A DNA stretch of 64,000 nucleotides from Persicaria tinctoria (GCA_037127255.1 JBANSL010000009.1:14993975-15057974), one strand, 5' to 3'; shown: positions 33,752-46,552, counted from the first letter of the stretch. Numbers and translations: made by a program. Notes: a model not told the origin generated them from the letters alone.

Positions 33752-34640
33752 TTATAGAGTAAGAATAGAGGGCTCAAAGAAGAGAGGTCGCAGGATGAAT
33801 CTCCTTAGGACTTTACGCTCACAGTTGAGGACGACTTTCTTGGCGACCTCGTTCACGTGGTTGACACCGTCTTCATCCAGGGGCATGATCGATGTAGTAG
33901 CCCTGTAAGATAGGCCATTTAGCAACAGAAGCTGATTCAGCTTCTCGTCTACAATCATGAGCCCCTCGTGAGTGTTGTCATGTCTGTCCATAATGTCGGC
34001 CCTGGCAGCATTCAAGTCTTTCCTCAGCGCTTTAATCTCAGCTTCCAAATCCTCAACCCTTTGCTCAAGATTAATTTGATCACCCTGAGCCTGAGATGGC
34101 TTCTTCAGAATCCAACCACCGGACATATTCTGTTCAATCCCTAGTATCCTCCAGCAATCCTCATCGATGCAGCCGGTATGTGTGACTTGTACTTCTCTCA
34201 GTGTATCAATCTCAAAGAATTCAAAAATTTTTGGGAACAGATTGGCATAGGGGAGAGGTGCAGTCATAGGGGTATTGATGGCATGAAGCATATAAGAAAG
34301 GATGAGATCGGGCACATCAATTTCATGTCCAGCCATGATCAGATAGAGGATTGCAGGAAGATTGTCAATGATAAGCTCTCGGGATTTTTTCTTGGGTAAG
34401 ACACATCTTGCGAGAATGGTGAAGACGAGTTTGGCTTCGAGAGAGAGAAGTTTAGACGAAGATGCAACAAACGACATAGGACGCACGAAGAACTCTTTTT
34501 TGGGCTTTTGGAGGGTGGGAGTTGGTATCGACATTTTCAGACACACCAAGAATGATGGCCAATGAGGAGGCAGTGAGGGTAATTTGTTTTTGCTTGATCT
34601 GAGATTTGAGAGTGAGAACTCCCTTTTCTCGGTGGGCAGA
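33752..34640 (-). pseudogene. E env-like ORF, C-terminal half
   Basis: Open from about 34640 to 33752 with one frame change near 34500. It encodes a segment with KSRELIIDNLPAILYLIMAG and a coiled-coil-like stretch (QRVEDLEAEIKALRKDLNAA), the combination seen in the extra ORF downstream of pol in Sireviruses and in proteins annotated as putative plant transposon protein. Homology probably continues past the stop at 33752 to about 33540 with further stops. Function unproven; called env-like by position only. The N-terminal half lies beyond the solo LTR at 36445-36995. Confidence 0.65.
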
Positions 34641-36444
34641 TGACGAGAGGGTTTCTCGACCAAATAAATTTATAGTCAATACCCCCGCTATATTATAGGG
34701 GAGTCAGGTTCGTCCTCAGGAGAGAAGTCAGCGGTTCTAGGTTTAATGTGTTTTGGGGTTCAGGGATAGCGGGAAGAGGTGATGAGGGTGGCTGTCAACA
34801 AAGAATAGATGGGTCAATGTCGAGGGATGGCGAGGGAATGGTGGTTTGATATCGAGTAGAGTATGTGCCGAATAAAAATAATAAAATAAAACAAATAAAG
34901 ATAAAAACTTCCAAGGTTAGGGATCACCACAACAATAAACATATGTGCAGATCATAAATCACATAAAGATGCATGCTTTATATCAAAGAATCGACTTTCG
35001 CAAATTGCAACAATTTAGGTGATAGAGGCTCTCGCATAAAAAACTAATTTGTTTCTACATTTTCTTTAATTAGGATTAACCAACTTTCGCAAGAAAACCC
35101 TAATTACTATCCAATTCATAATAAGATCACTTTCGCTTCAATATCATGAATAAGGAATTTCCTCAACTCTCGCAAAGCATTAAGCACATAGGTAGATGAT
35201 GATAAAGACATATAAATTCATGGATTTATAAATCAAACACACATATCTATGTTGGGATCACCCCAACCCTAGAAGAAAGAAATTAGAAACAAAACATAAT
35301 GAAAGAAATTAACTTTAACATAAAATAAACTAAAACTTACAACCGTTCATCTCCTTCCTTCTCCTTCTCTCTCGCCTCCTCCTCCTCTCTCCTCTCTCTT
35401 GCCTTCTCTCTCTCTCCTCTCTCCTTGCGCCCTAAGACGACTTGACTTGAATGAATGAAAATCAGCCCCCTGAGGCTTTATTTATAGGCTTCATTCCCTA
35501 GCTATTCTTGGAAAGAAACTATATCTATATCTAATTTTATCTATCTAATAACATAAAGATAAAACATGGAAATAAATAATTAAATCTAAAAGGAAATAAA
35601 GCTAATTTGTGGATAAATCCTCCACGGAGTTGATAGATCTTGATAGATATGGATAGAATTTCATCTCGAAAATATCACCATTGGCTTCGGGATAGAACCT
35701 TAACAAGATTCCCGAACTGCTCGGCGTCGGCTCCCGGGATTTACTCGATATCGACTAGGACTCCTCGATATCGACTAGCGCTTTCTCGTCTTCCGCTCAG
35801 CAACTCGATTCCGGCCTCCATAACGCATGTCGACTTGGGTTTTACTCGATATCGAGTAGATTTCCTCGATATCGAGTAACATATTCGGCTTCCCAGTGCT
35901 CAGCTTCGTCGATCTCGGCTCTGGACATGGAAATCGACTTGGGTGCTTACTCGATATCGACCAAATCTTGTCGATATCGACTAACTTGCTCCAGCTCCCC
36001 AGCTTCACTTGTCGATTTCTGGGTTCTCTACTCGATCTGGGCTTTGGTCGATATCGAGTAGATCTCTCAGCATTCTGCTATGTTCTTGAAACGCACTTTC
36101 CCAAGTCCTCGTTCGTCGGATTGACGCATATGACCATGCGTTGGAAAGCTCTTTCCGAAGGCTACAACTCTAATGAAGATATCAAAGCTTGATTCAGAAT
36201 GATGAATGGCGAAAAGTTGCATTTTCTCTAGCTGCACCATCCTTAGCTTCTTCGTGACTTTCTTTTAAGCTCCAAAATGCGTCCGATTTCTACAAAATAT
36301 AACAAAAACTTGTGTAGACCTCCATATATTGCCAAATAAGTGTAAACTACACAAATTATGTATTATTCTAACCCAAATGCATGAAATCCATACAGAAATC
36401 GATATAAAAGTAGGTGTAAAACATGGCGAATTAGGCTCACAACA
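34641..36444 (-). mobile_element. Solo Athila/Tat-like LTR (F family) inside the env-like ORF
   Basis: 1804 bp. On the minus strand it begins TGTTGTGAGCC and ends CTCTCGTCA, with a perfect TSD GCAGA (34636-34640 and 36445-36449). These ends are the same as those of element F's LTR (55509-57204). It has multiple TCGATATCGA palindromes at 35640-36065. There is no internal domain, so it is a solo LTR. A poor CT-rich stretch lies at 35350-35430. Confidence 0.9.
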
Positions 36445-36995
36445 GCAGATGGGTTCACAAAGAACAATCGGCTGAGGCGTGGGAAGGCAACATGTTCGGG
36501 GTTCAGAATGGTCCAAATGTTTGAATTCTTTAGCAAATTGATACACGGGAGACCCATGGATTCTAGAAATTCTAGATCTACGGGTTCGCAGAAGTTCATG
36601 GGCCTGTTTGCAAACCCATCCCTCCACATACCCGCCTTTGTAAGATTACCAAACCATGAAAGAGGGGCTTCTGCAATTACTTCGAAATCAGCAGGAGGAG
36701 ACCAAAGCCCGTGCTGGGGCTTGACCTTCTTTGGAACAGGAGGGTTCACCTATCGGGGATAGTTGCGAGGGAGAGGGCGATTCTCTTGTCTGGACTTTCG
36801 ACGAGCAAGCAGAACCTCTTCGCCACTTTCGGATTCCGTCTCTAGTTGCATGAGGCTAGCCCTGCCCTTGTACTCCTCTTCAATGGCCTTCCCTTTGTAA
36901 TCTGATGATCGTAGCTGCTTGGAAGCAGACCCGAGAGAGGAGGTGTAAGATCGCTTCGGTGCCATGGAGATTTCAGAGGATTGAGAGTGGGGAAG
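36445..36995 (-). pseudogene. E env-like ORF, N-terminal half
   Basis: Starts MAPKRSYTSSLGSASK (ATG at about 36965) with a charged, Ser/Glu-rich stretch. It shifts frame near 36750 and continues with PPVPKKVKPQHGLWSPPADF to RLFFVNPSA, where the solo LTR is inserted. The C-terminal half resumes at 34635 in the same ORF. No signal peptide is obvious. Frameshifts make it a pseudogene. Confidence 0.6.
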
Positions 36996-37415
36996 ATGAA
37001 ATCTCATAGAGAGAGGGAGTACCAAGAGAAAAGTGATAGGAGTGATTTGACAGGGAGGGAGAGAGATATATAAATAAGAGAGAGGGAGTCTATAGAAATC
37101 CCTTTGAACAATAATATCCCGAGACTATAGAAATTCTAGTTAAAAGAGTCCCCTTCGAATCTAGGAAATATAAACTCCTTTTTAAATTTTAAAAATAAAT
37201 AAGTAAAAGTGCACAAATGATAAGGATTAACCGGAAATTCAAAAAAAAAATTCAGGTAATTATCTAATGAGATAATAACCAAAAGATTTGATCCAAATTT
37301 TATTATTTTTGAACATCAATTCAATGCCATACTATGAATTAGTAAGGCCTTGAAATATCTTTCAAGATCTGGATGTAGGGAATATTATCAATATTATAAA
37401 ATACGATTGCTCCCC
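36996..37415 (-). other. E spacer between pol and env-like ORF
   Basis: About 400 bases of AT-rich sequence between the pol stop (37416) and the env-like start. Sireviruses have such a spacer. I see no conserved element in it. Confidence 0.5.
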
Positions 37416-38090
37416 CTACATCAATGCTTCCCAGTTAAGCATTCCAAGTTCTAACCTTATGAAGTTGAATCTATCTTCGGGTAAAGGTTTTGTAAAGATA
37501 TCCGCAAGTTGTAGCTCAATAGAGATGAATGTCAATGACACATCACCTTTTTCTACATGATCTCGAATAAAATGGTGTCTCACATCTATATGCTTCATTC
37601 TTGAATGTTGTACATGATTTTTGGAGATAGAAATAGCACTAGTGTTGTCGCATTTTATGGGTATGCCTTTATAGTTGATTCCAAGATCTTGGAGTTGTTG
37701 TGCAATCCATAGGACTTGCGAGCAACAAGCTCCAGCAGCAAAATATTCAGCTTCGGCCGTTGAGAGAGCCACTGAATTTTGTTTCTTGAAATGCCAACTT
37801 ATTAAGGAAGACCCAAAAAATTGACAACACCCAGAGGTACTCTTTCTATCAACTTTATATGCTGTAAAATCAGCATCGGAATATCCGACAAGATTGAAGC
37901 TAGTTTGAGTGGGATACCATAATTCGAGATCTTTTATGCCATTTAGATATCTCAAAATCCTTTTTACTGCGATAAGATGTGATTCCTTCGGATTAGCTTG
38001 GAACCTAGCACACATACAAACACCAAACATAATGTCAGGTCTGCTCGCAGTAAGATAAAGAAGGGAGCCAATCATACCTCGATACTCTTT
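37416..38090 (-). pseudogene. E pol: RNase H domain
   Basis: 219 open codons ending MLNWEALM and a stop. It contains SADFTAYKVDRKSTSGCCQF-like copia RNase H sequence, with YSDADF (catalytic Asp), LSTAEAEY (Glu), CDNTSAI (Asp) and HIDVRHHFIRDHV. This is the characteristic C-terminal end of Ty1-copia polyproteins. All acidic residues are present. It is separated from RT by a stop near 38097. Confidence 0.85.
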
Positions 38091-39417
38091 TTGATTTACC
38101 TATTTTCCGATAAGGTCTTGATCCAGAGAAAGTGCGGAGCTCGTTGTAGTTTTCGCCACTTTGGACTCAATCATCTTGTACTTCTTGAGAAGATCTCGAG
38201 TACACTTTCCTTGATTATGGAAGATACCCTTTGTACTTTGATGAACTTGAAGTCCAACGTCGAAGTTTAATTCTCCCATCATGCTCATCTCGAATTCCTT
38301 GCACATGATATTTGAAAAATCCTTGCATAGAGATTCGTTAGTAACTCCAAATAAAATATCATCCAGATAAATTTGAACAACAAGAATATCAGTTCCATGG
38401 GTTTTGATAAATAGAGTTTTGTCAATCAACCCCCTTTTAACATTATTTTCTAAAACATATTTTGAAAGACGCTCATACCAAGCTCTTGGGGGTTGCTTTA
38501 AGCCGTAAAAAGCTTTGTCGAGCTTGTAAACATGATCTGGAAATTCATCATTTTCAAAACCTGGAGGCTGAGCAACATAAACTTCTTCATCTAAAAACCC
38601 ATTCAAAAAGGCACACTTCACATCCATTTGAAAAAGTTTTATGCTCATAAAAGATGCAAAGGCAAGAAGCAAACGAATGGCTTCAAGTCTGGCTACGGGA
38701 GCAAAAGTCTCCTCTTAGTCAATACCTTCCTCCTGATTGTAGCACTGAGCAACGATACGTGCCTTGTTTCGACTGATGTTGCCACTTTCATCCAGCTTGT
38801 TTCGAAATACCCATCGAGGTCCAATAATAGATTTACCCTTCGGCCTTGCCGTAAGTGTCCATACTTTATTGCGCTTGAACTCATTAAGCTCATTCTGCAT
38901 AGCTATAATCCAGTCAGGTTCTTGAAGAGCTTTGGTGTACTTCTTGGGTTCTACAAGAGAAACAAAAGCGTTAAAAGCACATAAATTTCTAGTTTTAGAA
39001 TGCGTTTGAATGCGAGATGAAGGATCAGAAATGATATCCGTAGAAGAATGGTATGAAGCATGTTTGAATTTCCTCCTTGTAGATCCTTGGTTAGGTGCTG
39101 GTGCATCAGGAATTGAAGGATACGACTCCTGAGGTTCAAGAGGATTCGTAGGATAAGACTCCTGTGGTTTAGGACGTGATCCATCTTCAAGACTTGCTTC
39201 ATTGGTAAGGCCTTGAGACACAGTTCCAGAGCCTTGCAGAAGCTCAATAAGATCTTGAAATGGCTCCTGCATATTCCTGGATTTTCTCCATTCTTGATTG
39301 TTGGCTTCTCCTTCTTATTCGTTTTCCTCGTGAATATTTAGGCCAAGATCTGCAAAACCTTCACTCAAGGTACCGTTATCACTTTCATTAAACAATACAT
39401 GAATATTTCATAATATA
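38091..39417 (-). pseudogene. E pol: reverse transcriptase
   Basis: The copia-type RT shows DVKCAFLNGFLDEEVYV, GLKQPPRAWYERL and the catalytic YLDD (IYLDDILFG). Upstream, the ORF at 38715-39272 supplies the N-terminal RT part (WTLTARPKGKSIIG, then RWVFRNKLD) and a variable linker. The frame is broken by a stop near 38715. The segment up to 39417 continues into the integrase C-terminal linker and is cut there by element H; it resumes at about 47736. Confidence 0.85.
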
Positions 39418-40630
39418 TATTTTAGATAGGCATTATAGGCATTTTTAGGCTAGTTAGGTTGCATTTAGTTCATAATTTATAGTTAAATTGCATCTTGTGA
39501 TTATTTTGGAAGAATTCGAATTCTGCCCAAATTTTTGGTTATTTTGTAGATTGAATATGAATACCATTGAGATATGCAATATCTTGGAGAGGAGATGCAA
39601 ATGACATTGGAAAGAAGAAAGAATTGAAGAAAAGAAAGAAAGAAGAAATTGGAGCTGCTTACGACTTCGTCAAGAGGAATTGGCAGCGAGCTATGCTGCG
39701 GCCGCAGCACCCTGCCGCGGCCGCAGCAAGAGGAGGGCGCAACATGTATTGGACGCAACACGTGTGCCACGGCCGCAGCATGTACCGCGGCCGCCGCATT
39801 TGACACCAGAGTGTCGCGATTTGTTTAATCGGAAACCCTAGTTGTTATTTTGTTTTGTGGCCGACTTAGACTTTTTAAAAGGCCAAATATTATTAGTTTC
39901 ATTAACTTCTATTCTATTCCACATTCTATCAGACAATTACAGATTGAACGATGTCTTCCATGAGGAACTAAACTCATCTGTTCTACGTATAGTTTGAAGC
40001 TTTATTTGGATTGATTGTGAGTTTCTAATTCTCGTTCCTTAATTCCCTATTTGAATGCTTCGACTTCCTTGCGCTTATTGATTGATTGTGTTGTCCTTGC
40101 TTGTCCGGCCAACTTGTTAGATCAATTCAATTGCTAGGGTTTTGTAGATTCATGGTTGTGAACCTTAACCCAAGTAGCAAACTTGTTCCTTTAGGGCTGG
40201 TTGAACTAATTGAATAAGTAGGAGTTGGAATTGTTGTTAAATCCCTCTTTAGGGACTGCAAATACCTTGGTTAATCTCTGGACTTAAAGCAATCAATTGG
40301 GTTAAATCCTTCTTTACGGATTGTTCGATTGATAAGGGTTGCTAGGACTGGTTGGACTAATAACTATATTAGGTCGGGACAAGGGCATTCATAGGAAACT
40401 TAAAAGGATGAGAAAAAGTTACAAGGATCGTTTCTAACCACATAAAGTGGAAAATTGTAGGTAGAACTGCTTCTTATAATTGTTTGAACCAAAGTCATTT
40501 ACTCTTGCTTTTATCAATCCGCTTTGAGAAAAGGTGGATCTTTCACACTCAAAACCCCCATTTTTGGTTACTTTAATCGACACTTAAATCATACTTGAGC
40601 AAAAAATTTCCCTATGGATCGACCTCTTAA
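39418..40630 (+). repeat. H 5' LTR, 3' end deleted into gag
   Basis: It resembles A's LTR throughout and has a GCGGCCGCAGCA-type palindromic cluster at 39693-39802. It stops at GGATCGACCTCTTA, where the remaining LTR end, the primer site and the normal gag start are missing and gag sequence (AAGGAGCTTTC) follows directly. Confidence 0.8.
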
Positions 40631-41285
40631 GGAGCTTTCTACTCCTGACTTGGCACAACAACGCCTATCAATCCAATTCCCGACGCTAGCGGAAGGAGTC
40701 AACTTTGAGCTGAAATCTGGGGTAATTCATCTTCTACCCAAGTTCCATGGGTTGAGTGGGGAAGACCCCCACAAGCATCTATCTAATTTCCATACTGTGG
40801 TAGTTAGGATGAAACCTGAGAATGTTACTGATGATCAAATCAAGTTGAGAGCCTTCCCCTTCTCTTTGAAGGATGAGGCAAATTGGTGGTTCTTCTATCT
40901 ACCACTTGGATCTATATGGACATGTGGAGAGATGCAAAGAGTCTTTTTGGAGAAGTAATTTCCTGCAACAAAGCTTAATGCCTTGAAAAGAGCAATCAAC
41001 AACATCGAGCAGTACGCTACGGAGTCGATTCATGAGTACTTTGAGCGCTTCGAGAAACTCTGTGCTAGTTGCCCATGCCATGGATACTCTCAGAAGGATC
41101 TTGTTCTCTTTTTATTCAATGGGCTTACTGATGATGAGCGTAAAATGGTGAATTCTTTTTGTGGGGGAAACATGCTGAATAAGACGCCTGCTGCAGCTTG
41201 GGAAGTGGTTAAGGAGCTCTACGAGGGCTCTAGGCAGTTGAACAAGAACACTCTTGCTAGGGGTGTACTTTCTGTGGATGCTCCT
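40614..41285 (+). pseudogene. H gag, N-terminal part
   Basis: Gag capsid region homologous to A (KELSTPDLAQQRLSIQFP, then GLSGEDPHKHLSNFH). The ATG at 40614 comes from LTR sequence through the deletion, so the first five residues differ from A. An in-frame TAA at about 40956 interrupts it (A has an open codon there), after which homology resumes with LNALKRAINNIEQYATES. It is cut at 41285 by the solo LTR. It is inactive. Confidence 0.8.
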
Positions 41286-42961
41286 TATTGTGAGCCTATT
41301 TCGCCATGTTTTCTACTTACTTTTATATCGATTTGTGCATGCATTTTATACATTTGGGATAGAATAGTACAGATTCTATGTAGCTTATGCTTATTTGCCA
41401 AATTATGGAGTCTACACTAGTTTCTGTTTAATTTCGCAGAAATCGAGGCAATTTACAACAATTCGGAGAAAGGACGGAAAGCTCGAAATCAACTAAAGAA
41501 AGTCCTAGGTCAAGGAGCAGCGGAACCAGGACAAATCAAGCACAGAACAATGAAAGAAGCAACTCGACAAGTTTGGTCGATATCGAGTAACTTACTCGAT
41601 ATCGAGTAACTCCTAGAGCCGGTCCACACGAAATTGAGCAGAAGCCACTCGAGGAGCCAAAATCAAGTCAACATCAAGTAGCCTTAGTCGATGTCGAGTA
41701 CATGCTGATGAGTCCGAATCCTGCTTGAGCTCGAGTGCAACCCAGGAGGAGAAAGTGTTACTCGATGTCGAGGAGTTTGGTCGACGTCGAGGACAATCCA
41801 GTAGAGTCCGAGTCCGAGATCGAGTTGTGTCCAAGAAGATAGAGTTACTTGCAAGCCAAGATTCGTGGGATTCTATCAAGAGACATGAAGATCTATCAAG
41901 AGAAGGAAGATTTATCCACATTAGTCTAGTTTCATTTTAGATATAATTATTTTATTTCCAAATTTTATCTTAATGTTTTAGATAGGAAAGTTTTAGATAT
42001 AGATATAGTTGTTCTTTCCTAGATTAGCGGGGACTGAACACTATAAATAAAGCCTTAGAGGCTGAGTTTTAGGACATCTTTCAACATACCACTCAAGTAA
42101 TAGCGAGTAGGAGAGAGAGAGAGAGACTTAGAGCCGAGTGAAGTTGGAGAAGTTGAGAGACGATTTGGCTTTGTTCGGTTGTAACCTTTCTTTTAGTTTA
42201 TTTAATGCAATTTAGTTCCTTTTTGTTATTGATGAGTTTATTCATGATGAAGAGCGAGTAGTCACCCAACTTCTAGGGTCGGGGTGAGCCTGACGGTAGT
42301 CATGTAAGGTATTACGAAAAGGTATAATCTTTTGATGCGATTTCGTCTTCTATCCCTACGAGCATGATTCTTTTGCGAAAGTTGAAGGTGATCCTTGTTT
42401 GTGTTATTGAAGCGAAAGTGATCTTAATACAACTCGGATTAATTATGTGAAAAAGGATGAGTAACAATTAGGGTTTATGCGAAAGCCTCTATCTTCCTAT
42501 TTGTTAACAACGAAAGTTATTTGATGAAAAGCATGATCTTTTATGCCTTTATGTGTTATTTTGCATGGTTATCGTTGTGGTGTTGATGCCCTGATTCCGG
42601 AAGTCTTTAGTTTATTGAGTTAATTTCATATTTTCATTCATTTTCGTTGCGAAAAGTTGCAATTTTGGTTTCTGCTTTTACACGAGATCGACAAGTCTTG
42701 GTCGACGTCGAGTTAGTTTAGTCGAGATCGGCTAGAGTTTTGCTTTAATTTTCATTTCTTTTTTCTGTTTTACTCAACAATGTGGTCGACGTCTAGGACA
42801 CTGGTCGACGTCGAGGACTCTTCTAGTCGAAATCGTGCTGAGTTTTGGAACTGGAAAGGCAGGCGCTGACACGCTTCCTCGTGGATACGATCCTGACTAC
42901 CTTCTACTACCTCTTCCATATCAGTTTGCTTTATATTTTATTTATATTTCATACTTGACCA
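41286..42961 (+). mobile_element. F2: solo LTR (F family) inside H gag
   Basis: 1676 bp, starting TATTGTGAGCC (a mutated TGTTGTGAGCC) and ending near TTGACCA. The flanks CTCCT and ATCCT look like a 5-bp TSD with one change. Clusters of TCGATATCGA, TCGATGTCGA and TCGACGTCGA lie at 41575-41825 and 42680-42835. A second copy of its right end occurs at 52278-52320 next to another gag fragment. Confidence 0.78.
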
Positions 42962-44868
42962 TCCTACTCCAACAACACTCATGTGGCTGCGCTTCAGACT
43001 GATATGGAAGAGGTGATGGAGATGATCAAGAAGTTGGTAATTGAGAGAACTCCTCAACAATTGAAGGCATGTGGAATCTGCAATGAAATCACTCATCCTA
43101 TGGACATGTGCCCGCTTATACAGAATCCTAACGTAAAGTTGAATGTCGTTGGGAATTTCACTCCACAAAGGCCTCGACAAGGCAATTTTGGACATCCTAG
43201 GTACTTCAACAACAATAAAAATGGAGGCTATCCGCAGGGTTATGAGAACTACCAAGCCCCTTTCAATCAGCAGAGGGCAACAAGGAATGCCCCAACAGCA
43301 ATTTGAACCTCGACAAGGAGGCCAATCGCAAACAAATGAGGCTACTGAGGATCATCTACAAACATTGCAACAATCGAATCGGATCACAAATATGGAGAAG
43401 CAACAATCGAATTGGATCACGAATCTGGAGAATCAAATGAGTCAGCTCCTTCAAGTCTTAAGTGCGAAGGAGGCAAAAAATTTAGGGAAGCTTCCATCGC
43501 AAACGATTGGGAATGCTAAGGAGAACTTCAACGCTGTAACGCTTAGGAGTGGCAAGGAACTAATTGTCACACCTCATATGGATGATGAAAGGGTTAAGGA
43601 CGACGAGGAAATCATGGATGAGGAGATAGAAATATTAGAAGAGGATGGGAAATGCACGGTGCAGTGGCCGCAACACACCAGAGGAGCAGCGGCCGCAGCA
43701 CAATGTTGCGCCCGTAGCAGCGGCTCCAGTCGGAACCCCAGGTACGCTTTCTGTTTCTTCTTCTTCTTCTTCTTTACCTTCTTCTTCTTCTTCTTCTTCT
43801 CCTTCTTCCTTCCCTCTCGAGACCCCAAAGCTGGTCCCACCTTTTCCCAAAGCTCTTAAGGATACACGAAATTTTGAGAATGACCAGGAGATCTTTAAGA
43901 CATTCAACAAGTGCGAGGTAAATATTCCTTTACTCAAATTGATTAAGAACATTCCTATGTATGCTAAATATTTGAAAGAATTGTGCACCATCAAGAAGAA
44001 GCAAAGATTGAAAAAGAAGGAAAATATAAGCTTGAATGAAAATGTCTCTGCTGTGTTGCAAAAGAAAATGCCTGAAAAGTGTGGAGACCCAGGTATGTTT
44101 ACAATTCCATGTGCAATAGGGAATACTAGATTCAAACAAGCCTTGTTAGATCTAGGAGCTTCAATTAATGTTATGTCCTATAACTTCTACATGTTCTTGG
44201 GTTTGGGTGCTTTGACTAAGACTGGGGTTACCATGCAACTCGCTGATATATCACAGATTAGGCGAAGAGGCATTGTTGAAGAAGTTTTGGTTATGATGGA
44301 TTATTTAATTTTCCCTGTTGATTTCTTTGTTTTACATATGGAACAGGGAGCCCGAGAAAAACCCATTATCCTAGGTAGACCATTCCTGAAAACTGCGAAA
44401 ACGAAAATTGATTGTTCTGAGAGTTTATTGACTATGGAGTTTGATGAAAGAAAGATAGAGTTCTCTCTTCTTAACCATGCTAAGCTTTCTACTGAGAATT
44501 CTTTAGATATGCCTATTCCTAAGATTATTGATCGCAACAATAATATTCGTGATTGGTTAGAGACACCTAAGGAAAATAGTTTCTTGAAATTTGAGCCCCC
44601 TAACAAATTGCAATCTTTAGGAAAAGAAGAACTCAAAATAGTTGTTGATGGTTATGTTGATCCATTTAAGCCCACACTTTCATCTTATGAGAAACTAATT
44701 TTAAATGGTGTGGAAGCTTTTGTGCTTTCAGGACAACCCCCAGGACTAGCTCAAGGAGAGAAGCTAATGGTAATGGACGAATGCTTGGACACAAAGCTAC
44801 ACCTTCCAAGGGTGCCCGCACTTGTCAATGAGATGACAAGTGTAGGTGAGCCTGGTGGAGGAACCTAG
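42962..44868 (+). pseudogene. H gag (C-terminal part) and protease
   Basis: Resumes VAALQTDMEEV as in A. The zinc knuckle CGICNEITHPMDMC is intact. A frameshift lies near 43300. From 43645 to 44868 an open frame covers the Ser-rich linker and the retropepsin LDLGASINVM, then IILGRPFLKTAKT. It ends EMTSVGEPGGGT, like A. A GCGGCCGC-type palindromic array lies in the linker at 43658-43730. The protease half is open but gag is broken, so the polyprotein cannot be made. Confidence 0.85.
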
Positions 44869-44887
44869 GCCAATCAAGGGCCATTAC

Positions 44888-44936
44888 GTCGAGCCAGCGA
44901 CTTGAAACAAAGGCGCTTCTCGGGAGGCAACCCGAC
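44888..44936 (+). other. Double hairpin after the H gag-protease stop
   Basis: GTCG/CGAC around AGCCAG (44888-44901) and TCGGG/CCCGA around AGGCAA (44920-44935) lie 20 nt after the stop, as in A. The first loop differs by one base and the stem is unchanged. The second stem has lost one outer pair. Confidence 0.62.
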
Positions 44937-45089
44937 GTAAGTTTTTCTTTCTTTTTCATTTCATCATCTTTAGGTAGTTTTTATTGTTGCTTTGCTTTTG
45001 TTTTGTTTGGAATTTTGGCTAACAAATCACAAAAAATCGGAATTGGAGTAGTTCAAATCAAAGAGAAAGCAGCTACTGCATCAAATACC

Positions 45090-45165
45090 GCAGCTGCAGC
45101 ACCCCACCCGCAACTTCTTGCAAATGCAGCGGCCGCAACACCATGTCGGGGCCGCCGCAGGCTGG
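45090..45165 (+). repeat. Third GC-rich palindromic cluster in the H 3' region
   Basis: CAGCTGCAG, GCGGCCGCAACA and GGGGCCGCCGCAGG units lie downstream of the coding region. H thus carries its motif in the LTR, in the gag-protease linker and here. Confidence 0.7.
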
Positions 45166-45328
45166 TCCGTGACCCATTTTTCCTTCTTTTTCTGACTTTC
45201 TAAGCTCCCCTGTCGCTATCTTCTTCCCATCTCCATTGTCATCCTCTACCACCCTCCTCACTAGTGAGTGGTCAGTTTCCTTTTCCTTCACCCTGATTAC
45301 ATCTGATTTACTTTTGTTGTCTTTACTG

Positions 45329-45368
45329 TTTCATTGAGGACAATGAAAACTTTAAGTGTGGGGGAGAG
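45329..45368 (+). other. H internal hairpin plus G-rich tract
   Basis: TTTCATTG-AGGA-CAATGAAA (45329-45348), an 8-bp stem with AGGA loop, is followed by TTTAAGTGTGGGGGAGAGG. It is the same module as in A at 8376-8416; the loop differs by one base and the stem is identical. Confidence 0.62.
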
Positions 45369-45924
45369 GAATTCTGTATATAGAGTGCATATAGGAGACC
45401 ATATTTAATTTTCTGCACCATGATTAATTTCTGCAATCATTTATATTAATTTTTTGTTTAATTTCGTATGAAAAAAAAAATTCGAAAATCCAAAAACAAT
45501 CATGCATTGCATCCATATGTGTTATTCAAATACCCATCTGGCTTAGTTTGGTCTCTAATTTAAATTTCAGCATGATTATATAAATCCCATGTAGTTCTGG
45601 ATGTTTTGGCATTGTCTATATTCCTGTTTTTATGAAGCATGAGCTAGCAAATATAATTGAGCGTGTATGATTGAGCTAAAGTATGATTGAAATCCTATGA
45701 ACATGACCCTTGTGAGAATGTTAGGCCTTATTTGAAATCATTTATAGTTCTTTTGCTCAATTGTGTGATTTACTCTCCTTGTGTTGCTACCTCTTGGCAT
45801 TGACTGCAGTATATATTTTTCAAGAGTCACATGATTGTTGCTTGCGGAGTTTCTGTCCATATTTTGAGTCTTTTGTTTGAATTTGTGCATATTTAGTGAA
45901 ATAAAGTGGCAATGGTTGATGCAC

Positions 45925-46168
45925 TTAGTAACCGGATCTACGCATGACACCCATGGGTATGATTTGCGCAAAACTGTGTTGAAAACTATCCACTGGGAAA
46001 GAAAGCTTGACCATTGAGTAATCAGGTTCATTCATGACACCCATGTTTGCAACTTGCGTCAAAAGTTGTTCAATTGGACTTCATTTTAGTAGGTTGAGGT
46101 GTTGATAGACCGGATGGGGCCATTCATGACATCCATGTATGTGCCTCGCGTAAGAAAAGCATCAAGAC
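45925..46168 (+). repeat. Threefold repeat in the H 3' region
   Basis: Three spaced CATGACA(C/T)CCATG units, each followed by a GCG-containing stretch, correspond one to one with A 8991-9238. The third unit has diverged. Confidence 0.6.
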
Positions 46169-46552
46169 AAGAAAATAAATAGAAAAAGAAAAAAAAAAAA
46201 GAAAAGAAAAAAAAAGAGTCACATTTTATTTATTTTTCTTTATTGTGTCCCGCAAGTAATGATATTTCGGTGACAATTTGGTGATATGGTGGTCAATGTC
46301 TATGAACTTAGTGCATGTTGGATTGAGTTGAGAGTTGTACTTCAAAGCCTAGACACATGAGAGCATGAGTGAAACACATATTTCTGGTGAGGTTGGATGA
46401 TTTCTACTTCTATAAGAATTGATCACTTAAATACATGCTATGACGTTTATTTGCTTGGTTTATGTTGGCACCTGCTATGATGTTGCTTTTTGATGAGGTT
46501 GAGACTTGAAAGGATTCCTTGTGGGGTGCATTGATTCATGTTCATTCTATCA

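Noticed and set aside
43740..43830. Phe-rich and Lys-rich ORFs around the TTC runs at 43740-43830 and 53120-53180
   Set aside because: These are the Ser-rich linker between gag and protease read in other frames.
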